Origin: CAYGWX01 sp964353855 [NCBI: uncultured bacterium]
Lineage (GTDB): Bacteria; Edwardsbacteria; CAYGWX01
NCBI GenBank assembly: GCA_964353855.1
Contig: CAYGWX010000022.1
Location: 24,246 to 30,379, forward strand
DNA: 6,134 bases
Direction: 5' to 3'
The translations under genes and the position numbers were made by a program. Each line of letters opens with the position of its first letter. Position 1 is the stretch's first letter. The notes beneath the pieces are model-generated. The model searched no databases. It was not told the origin of the DNA and worked only from the letters and a program-made list of their open reading frames with translations. Shown here in pieces: positions 1 to 6,134 of this stretch.

Positions 1-1
1 C

Positions 2-2824
<2,823 letters not shown>

Positions 2825-2840
2825 AGGCGTTGAGGCCCCG

Positions 2841-2864
2841 GCCCGGGCTGAGGGTTCCCCGGGC
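2841..2864 (+). promoter_or_regulatory. GC hairpin between the kinase and cyclase genes
   Basis: GCCCGGG at 2841-2847 pairs perfectly with CCCGGGC at 2858-2864 across a 10-base loop. It lies in the 55-base gap before the cyclase start, 15 bases upstream of its ATG. No T-run follows, so it does not look like an intrinsic terminator. It might affect mRNA processing or initiation of the cyclase, which lacks a well-spaced ribosome site. Short GC palindromes arise easily in DNA of this composition, so a function is uncertain. Confidence 0.25.
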
Positions 2865-2879
2865 TCCCCAAGAGCCAGG

Positions 2880-3800
2880 ATGACCATCCTGATCGTCGAG
2901 GACGACCCGGTCAACACCCGGCTGGTGGGGAGCCTCCTCGTCCGCTGGGGGTATGAGGTCGTGACCGCGGGAAACGGCGAGGAGGCCCTCGCGATCCTGG
3001 AGCGGGAGCGGACCATCCCGCTGGCGATCATGGACTGGATGATGCCCAGGATGGACGGGATCGAGCTCTGCCGGGAGATCCGGAAGCGGTTCAACGAGCC
3101 CTATATCTACGTCATCCTGCTGACCACCCGGGACCAGCCCGACGATGTCGTCAAGGGGTTCGAGGCCGGGGCGGACGACTACCTCATCAAGCCCGTGCAC
3201 AACAACGAGCTCAATGCCCGGATCCGGGCGGCCAAACGCATCATCGACCTCCAGAGGGAGCTTCTGGCTACCCAGGAGGTCCTGCGGATCCAGGCCACGC
3301 ACGATTCGCTGACCGGCCTCTGGAACCGGGGGGCCATCTTCGAGACTCTCGGCCGGGAGCTGGACCGGGCCCGGAGGCAGGAGAACCCGCTCGCGGTGGT
3401 CATGATCGACCTCGACCACTTCAAGCGGATCAATGACACCCACGGCCATCTCATCGGGGACGAAGTCCTCTGGGAGGTCGCCAAGCGGGTCGGCAACGCC
3501 GTGCGCTCCTACGATTCCGTCGGGCGCTACGGGGGGGAGGAGTTCCTGGTGATCGCTCCGGGCTTCGACGGGGACCGCGCCATGGACCTGGCGGAGCGCA
3601 TCCGCTGCCTGTTCGAGAAAACGCCGATCCCGACCTCCGGGCCGACCCTCAATCTCACCCTGAGCGCGGGGGTCGTGACCCTGGCTAAGGGGCAGCAGGT
3701 GGAGATTAACAAACTGCTTTCTACAGTGGACGATGCCCTCTACCGGGCGAAGAGCAATGGCCGCAATGTCTGCGTGATGGGAACCCTTCCGGCCTCATAG
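2880..3800 (+). CDS. Response regulator diguanylate cyclase (REC-GGDEF)
   Basis: A 306-residue protein predicted to make cyclic di-GMP from two GTP under control of phosphorylation. The receiver domain (about 1-120) has acidic D8/D9, phospho-acceptor D52 and K104. A helical linker (about 118-138) leads to the GGDEF domain (about 139-303). The domain holds DSLTGLWNR, metal-binding D177 in DLDHFK, and an intact GGEEF at 218-222. RSYD at 209-212 matches the RxxD inhibitory site in the position known from PleD, so product inhibition is likely. The frame is open back to an ATG at 2733, but those 49 codons are Pro/Arg/Ser-rich and overlap the HPt coding region, while the receiver fold begins exactly at the ATG at 2880, so I chose that start. 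No Shine-Dalgarno site is well placed; AGG lies directly against the ATG. The preceding kinase with a free HPt is the probable phosphate donor. Confidence 0.93.
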   Translation: MTILIVEDDPVNTRLVGSLLVRWGYEVVTAGNGEEALAILERERTIPLAIMDWMMPRMDGIELCREIRKRFNEPYIYVILLTTRDQPDDVVKGFEAGADDYLIKPVHNNELNARIRAAKRIIDLQRELLATQEVLRIQATHDSLTGLWNRGAIFETLGRELDRARRQENPLAVVMIDLDHFKRINDTHGHLIGDEVLWEVAKRVGNAVRSYDSVGRYGGEEFLVIAPGFDGDRAMDLAERIRCLFEKTPIPTSGPTLNLTLSAGVVTLAKGQQVEINKLLSTVDDALYRAKSNGRNVCVMGTLPAS

Positions 3801-3806
3801 AAAGGA
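3801..3806 (+). promoter_or_regulatory. Ribosome binding site deciding the nuoB start
   Basis: AAAGGA directly abuts the first ATG of the nuoB frame (3807) but lies 6 bases before the second in-frame ATG (3813). That spacing favours 3813 as the true start. The site begins one base after the cyclase stop codon. Confidence 0.55.
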
Positions 3807-3812
3807 ATGTCC

Positions 3813-4364
3813 ATGGGATCATCCGAACGACCCCCCAAACCGGCCCCGGAGCGAACCGACTGGGGCATCCCGGAGAACTGGCTCACGACCAAGCTGGACT
3901 TCTTCGTGAAGTGGGCCCGCAAGAACTCCCTGTGGCCGATGCCGTTCATGACGGCCTGCTGCGGGATCGAGTTCATGGCCGCGGCCGGGAGCCATTACGA
4001 CATCTCGCGCTTCGGCTCAGAAGTTCTTCGCTATTCACCCAGACAAGCCGATTTGCTCATCATCGGGGGCACGGTCACGGACAAGATGGCCCCGATCCTG
4101 AAGACGATTTATGACCAGATGCCGGAACCTAAGTGGGTGATGGCTATGGGGGTCTGCGCCTCCTCAGGCGGGTTCTACCGGGCCTATCACGTGGTTCAGG
4201 GGATCGATGAGATTATTCCTGTGGACGTCTACGTCCCCGGCTGCCCGCCTACCCCGGAGGGCTTGTTCCACGGGCTGCTCTTGATTCAGAAGAAGATCGC
4301 CCGCGGGGAGAAACCGGCCTCCGCGACCTGGAAGCCGAGGAAGGCGCTGGGGGTGGAGGAGTAG
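3813..4364 (+). CDS. nuoB: NADH-quinone oxidoreductase subunit B (NuoB), isolated copy
   Basis: NuoB is the peripheral-arm subunit of respiratory complex I that holds iron-sulfur cluster N2 and passes electrons to quinone at the interface with NuoD. From the ATG at 3813 the protein has 183 residues, a normal length. All four cluster cysteines are present: C49 and C50 in TACCGIEF, C115 in GVCASSGG and C144 in VPGCPP. The conserved blocks [27 protein letters not shown] and [11 protein letters not shown] are also visible. The start at 3813 is chosen over 3807 because of the spacing from AAAGGA. The gene sits 12 bases after the cyclase stop, so co-transcription is likely. No nuoA precedes it and no nuoC or nuoD follows, unlike the usual nuo operon. 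Its last 67 bases recur at 5016-5082. Related small subunits of group 4 hydrogenases share the fold, but the motifs here are closest to NuoB. Confidence 0.93.
   Translation: MGSSERPPKPAPERTDWGIPENWLTTKLDFFVKWARKNSLWPMPFMTACCGIEFMAAAGSHYDISRFGSEVLRYSPRQADLLIIGGTVTDKMAPILKTIYDQMPEPKWVMAMGVCASSGGFYRAYHVVQGIDEIIPVDVYVPGCPPTPEGLFHGLLLIQKKIARGEKPASATWKPRKALGVEE
4298..4364 (+). repeat. Direct repeat copy 1: 3' end of nuoB
   Basis: These 67 bases encode the last 22 codons-plus of nuoB, including the TAG stop, and recur at 5016-5082 with an offset of 718 bases. I count three differences (64 of 67 identical): AAA/AAG (Lys), ACC/ACT (Thr) and GTG/GTT (Val). All are third-position and synonymous. Similarity stops abruptly after the stop codon and becomes doubtful upstream of 4298. 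Confidence 0.95.
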
Positions 4365-4452
4365 CAAAAAGCGACCGTAGCGCCGCCATCTTGCCCTCGG
4401 AGGTCACGATTTATCTGAATTAAAGGGAACATTGTGCCATAGATACCATTTC

Positions 4453-4482
4453 TTAACAGCCTTAATTATGTGCGGTTATAGC
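4453..4482 (+). promoter_or_regulatory. Possible sigma-70-type promoter for the toxin-antitoxin operon
   Basis: TTAACA at 4453-4458 (5 of 6 to TTGACA) is followed after 18 bases by TATAGC at 4477-4482 (4 of 6 to TATAAT). It lies 40 bases before the antitoxin ATG in the AT-rich part of the gap. No clear operator palindrome could be assigned. This is a by-eye match only. Confidence 0.3.
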
Positions 4483-4510
4483 GACTAATAAAGATGAGTT
4501 CTATGTAATA

Positions 4511-4516
4511 GGAGGG
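4511..4516 (+). promoter_or_regulatory. Strong Shine-Dalgarno site of the antitoxin gene
   Basis: GGAGGG lies 5 bases before the ATG at 4522. It is the strongest ribosome binding site in the window and fits the need for high antitoxin synthesis relative to toxin. Confidence 0.7.
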
Positions 4517-4521
4517 ACGAT

Positions 4522-4722
4522 ATGAGCAAGCTTAAGGAACTCGAAAGGACGATTGACTCGCTTCCCGAAAAGGATTACAGCAAGTTCCGCCGCTGGTTCC
4601 TGGAACGGGACTGGACGAAGTGGGACCGGGAGATCGAGGCCGACTCTAAAGCGGGAAGTCTGGACTTCCTCGTCAGGGAGGCTCAGGAGGCCAAGGCCAA
4701 GGGGACACTGAAGGATCTGTGA
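4522..4722 (+). CDS. Putative type II antitoxin, small hydrophilic protein
   Basis: A 66-residue, highly charged, apparently all-helical protein. It opens with LKELERTIDSLP, has a Trp-rich centre (RRWFLERDWTKWDREIE) and ends in a segment rich in Lys, Glu and Ala before the final TLKDL. From memory this resembles a widespread small-protein family encoded directly upstream of RelE/ParE-like toxins; I cannot name the family with certainty. The order (antitoxin first), the strong ribosome site and the 4-base overlap with the next gene support an antitoxin role: binding and neutralising the toxin and possibly repressing its own operon. No ribbon-helix-helix or helix-turn-helix DNA-binding motif is obvious, so autoregulation is uncertain. 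The composition matches the GC-rich part of the window rather than the AT-rich part. Confidence 0.72.
   Translation: MSKLKELERTIDSLPEKDYSKFRRWFLERDWTKWDREIEADSKAGSLDFLVREAQEAKAKGTLKDL
4711..4715 (+). promoter_or_regulatory. Ribosome binding site of the toxin gene inside the antitoxin gene
   Basis: AAGGA lies 3 bases before the GTG at 4719, within the last antitoxin codons. With the GTGA overlap it indicates translational coupling. Confidence 0.5.
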
Positions 4723-4979
4723 GACATCGCGCCACAGAGCAGTTCTGGAGGAGGTATCACGACCTTCCCTCGGAGGTCCGCGAACGGGCCGATAAGTCCT
4801 TTGCCCTGTTGAAGTCCGATACCCGACACCCCTCGCTGCAGTTTAAGAAGATCGGAATCCTCTGGTCCGCAAGGGTCGATCTCGCCCACCGGGCACTCGC
4901 CGTCGAAGACGGAGAGGACCTCGTCTGGGTGTGGATCGGATCGCACGACGAATACGATCGTATCGTGAAAGGGCGCTAA
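4719..4979 (+). CDS. RelE/ParE-like toxin of a type II toxin-antitoxin pair
   Basis: An 86-residue basic protein starting at GTG 4719, where GTGA joins this start to the antitoxin stop (TGA 4720-4722). The N-terminal helical half contains FWRRYHDLPSEVRERADKSF, and the C-terminal half is beta-rich: HPSLQFKKIG, WSARVDLAHRALAVE, then VWVWIGSHDEYDRIV. This order, a helix pair followed by strands ending in W-I-G-x-H-x-E-Y, is typical of the RelE/ParE toxin fold, whose members cut ribosome-bound mRNA or poison gyrase. Which of these applies cannot be told from sequence alone. Length is normal and no frame damage is seen. Arg codons are mixed (AGG, CGC, CGG, CGA, CGT), unlike the AGA/AGG-only gene downstream. 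The pair is bracketed by copies of the nuoB 3' end, suggesting it arrived as cargo. Confidence 0.78.
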   Translation: MRHRATEQFWRRYHDLPSEVRERADKSFALLKSDTRHPSLQFKKIGILWSARVDLAHRALAVEDGEDLVWVWIGSHDEYDRIVKGR

Positions 4980-5010
4980 CAGATGGCTGGGCCGGAGATG
5001 GACATGCAGA

Positions 5011-5091
5011 ACATACGCCCGCGGGGAGAAGCCGGCCTCCGCGACTTGGAAGCCGAGGAAGGCGCTGGGGGTTGAGGAGTAGGGCGTATGT
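5011..5091. repeat. 10-bp perfect inverted repeat framing the second nuoB tail
   Basis: ACATACGCCC at 5011-5020 and its exact reverse complement GGGCGTATGT at 5082-5091 enclose 61 bases. The left arm spans the left edge of the nuoB tail copy (5016) and the right arm begins on its last base (5082). Neither arm exists next to copy 1. It could form a stem-loop in single-stranded DNA or RNA, or mark the ends of a small inserted segment. Which of these applies is unknown. Confidence 0.6.
5016..5082 (+). pseudogene. Direct repeat copy 2: displaced nuoB 3'-end fragment
   Basis: These 67 bases match nuoB 4298-4364 at 64 positions and would encode the same last residues followed by TAG. No nuoB sequence precedes it, so it is a remnant without a start. 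Just upstream, CAGAA at 5007-5011 resembles CAGAA in nuoB, and a more decayed homologous stretch there is possible but not convincing. Because all three changes are silent, both copies were probably shaped as coding sequence, meaning that copy 2 came from a working nuoB allele or was the original end of this one. Confidence 0.85.
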
Positions 5092-5118
5092 CCTTTTCGG
5101 GTTAGGATCGATCTTAGC

Positions 5119-6084
5119 ATGAAAACACCAAGCAAGCTTGAATTAATAGCAGGAGGCTTATTATTAGTTCCTACTGTTGCAATAGCAAATACAATAGTCT
5201 CAGGAACAGTGAGAAATCTTAACAGGAATCCTTTATCTAATGTTGAAGTTACTGTGCAAAATGGAGTAATTTTAAGGGATACTACGGATGCAAATGGAAA
5301 TTACAGCATAAGTAATGTTCCTGACGGAAATAATGCATCAATTTATCTTATACCTTTATCTAATGCTAATTGGTGCGCAAGACAGGATAGTTTGAATTTA
5401 GTAGGCGGAACACTTGATTTTCCTGCTGTTTTGCCGGATACTTTTTTTGTAAATAGCGATTCTAGCAATAGTGTGGCTAGAGTTAGAACTAATGAATTGA
5501 AAGATCCTCATATAAGGGTTGGAAAAAATCCTTATTTGTGGAATAGAAAAGATATTCCTTATACTATAAGTGATAGGTTCTCATCTATAGATACTGCAAA
5601 TATAAGAACTGCAATAAGATGGTTGAATGCAAACATAGATACAGTCAATCTCATAAAATACATAGAAGGAAGTGATACAACAAGATCTATATATTTTAGG
5701 CCTGGAGCTGGAAATTGGACAAGCACTGCAACAAACGGGGATTCTATTTATAGGGCAGTTATTGAATTAAGTACAACAGATATGGTTACAGATTTACATG
5801 AATTCTTTCTTCATGCAACAACAGCTCCCGGGTTTCATGTAACAACTTATTCACCATCAGGTTTTTCAGATCCCACTAATGTTTTACCTCAGCCGAAAGA
5901 CAAAGCATATATCTCTATGGGTTATTTACTGAGAAAAACAAAAAAAGACGGAATAAACAAATTAGATATGAAAAATTATGTTGACAGCTTAACTGTTGGT
6001 GTAGAAATAAATCCACCGCAAATTATTCCTGTGAAAAATGAAATTGTAAGAGTTTTTCCTAATCCTGCAAACAAATTAATTTAG
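5119..6084 (+). CDS. Secreted metzincin-like protein with carboxypeptidase-regulatory-like domain; sorting tail cut short
   Basis: A 321-residue protein with a signal peptide: basic start MKTPSK, hydrophobic stretch 9-20, and probable cleavage after A21-I-A23. Residues about 26-70 resemble a carboxypeptidase-regulatory beta-sandwich (SGTVRNLNRNPLSNVEVTV, then DANGNYSISNVPDG). Residues about 146-285 look like an astacin/metzincin protease: IPYTI near 146, a helix with AIRWLNANID, IYFRPGAGNW at 191-200, HEFFLH at 227-232, H240, a Met-turn-like YISMGY at 264-269 and DGINKLD at 277. The zinc motif is not the canonical HExxHxxGxxH: spacing is H227, E228, H232, G238, H240. The end, IVRVFPNPANKLI, matches only the start of a type IX secretion sorting domain, which normally runs for many more residues. 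AGGA at 5104-5107, 11 bases before the ATG, is a weak ribosome site. All 16 Arg codons are AGA or AGG, unlike every upstream gene. Confidence 0.75.
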   Translation: MKTPSKLELIAGGLLLVPTVAIANTIVSGTVRNLNRNPLSNVEVTVQNGVILRDTTDANGNYSISNVPDGNNASIYLIPLSNANWCARQDSLNLVGGTLDFPAVLPDTFFVNSDSSNSVARVRTNELKDPHIRVGKNPYLWNRKDIPYTISDRFSSIDTANIRTAIRWLNANIDTVNLIKYIEGSDTTRSIYFRPGAGNWTSTATNGDSIYRAVIELSTTDMVTDLHEFFLHATTAPGFHVTTYSPSGFSDPTNVLPQPKDKAYISMGYLLRKTKKDGINKLDMKNYVDSLTVGVEINPPQIIPVKNEIVRVFPNPANKLI

Positions 6085-6134
6085 GGTAAAGTCGTATTCT
6101 AGCCACCTAAATGAAACGTTTGTTTTAGTAAATT
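6085..6134. other. Unassigned sequence after the truncated gene
   Basis: The last 50 bases hold no recognisable gene. An 8-bp palindrome AAACGTTT lies at 6114-6121, followed by a short T-rich run, which is too weak to call a terminator. One other frame stays open to the window end but does not read as the missing part of a type IX sorting domain. The sequence could be intergenic, or the edge of an inserted element that truncated the gene. Confidence 0.4.

Larger units (their letters stand above)
4365..4521. other. Intergenic region upstream of the toxin-antitoxin operon
   Basis: These 157 bases separate nuoB from the small operon. From about 4405 on they are clearly richer in A and T than the flanking genes, consistent with a promoter region. 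I see no convincing terminator for nuoB and no RNA gene. A 12-base word CCCTCGGAGGTC at 4394-4405 recurs at 4767-4778 inside the toxin gene. Confidence 0.6.

Noticed and set aside
4438-4505. CATAGA/TCTATG inverted pair around the possible promoter as an operator
   Set aside because: Only 6 bp arms, 56 bases apart; expected by chance in AT-rich sequence.
4394-4778. 12-base word CCCTCGGAGGTC at 4394-4405 and 4767-4778, encoding LPSEV in one frame at both places
   Set aside because: Similarity does not extend beyond the word without gaps, and there is no reading frame of any length at the first site. It is most likely chance, though a degraded toxin fragment cannot be excluded.
4974-5107. Integron attC-like site: CGCTAAC at the toxin stop and GTTAGGA downstream, with inverted arms between them
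   Set aside because: The core sites fit the RYYYAAC/GTTRRRY consensus only in part, the inner arms are unequally spaced (about 30 versus 9 bases from the cores), the middle is nuoB coding sequence, and no integron integrase is present.
4683-5135. 150-codon reverse-strand open frame covering the toxin gene and nuoB tail copy
   Set aside because: It mirrors the toxin gene on the opposite strand, has no ribosome site I can see, and its protein resembles no family I recognise.
6073-6082. 10-bp palindrome AAATTAATTT over the stop codon of the last gene
   Set aside because: Only A and T, no loop and no following T-run of length; not a convincing terminator or binding site.

Overview
The window has two compositionally different parts. 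Positions 1 to about 5107 are GC-rich and carry bacterial signalling and respiratory genes. From about 5108 to the end the sequence is AT-rich and carries one secreted-protein gene with different codon use. The NuoB sequence style, the very large PAS/REC hybrid kinase and the type IX secretion-like tail (VFPNPA) of the last gene would fit an uncultured bacterium near the FCB (Bacteroidota-like) assemblage or a related candidate phylum. That placement is inference. The composition switch could be horizontal transfer or an assembly chimera.

Layout, all on the + strand: (1) 2-2824, the 3' part of a hybrid sensor kinase (PAS-PAS-HisKA-HATPase-REC-REC-HPt) that begins upstream of the window. (2) 2880-3800, a REC-GGDEF diguanylate cyclase. 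(3) 3813-4364, an isolated nuoB (complex I subunit B) directly behind it, with no other nuo gene in view. (4) 4365-4521, an AT-richer intergenic stretch with a possible promoter. (5) 4522-4979, a small two-gene operon that looks like a type II toxin-antitoxin module, overlapping GTGA. (6) 5016-5082, a second copy of the last 67 bases of nuoB, including its stop codon. (7) 5119-6084, a secreted metzincin-like protein with an N-terminal carboxypeptidase-regulatory-like domain and a type IX sorting signal cut short. (8) 6085-6134, unassigned.

The kinase and the cyclase make sense together: the HPt histidine at the end of the kinase could pass phosphate to the cyclase receiver domain and so link sensing to cyclic di-GMP. 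The most unusual part is 4298-5082. The toxin-antitoxin pair is bracketed by two direct copies of the nuoB 3' end that differ at only three bases, all synonymous. This is the pattern left when an element integrates into a gene's 3' end and restores the reading frame, or when two nuoB alleles recombine. The second copy is also framed by a perfect 10-bp inverted repeat. No integrase or transposase is visible in the window.
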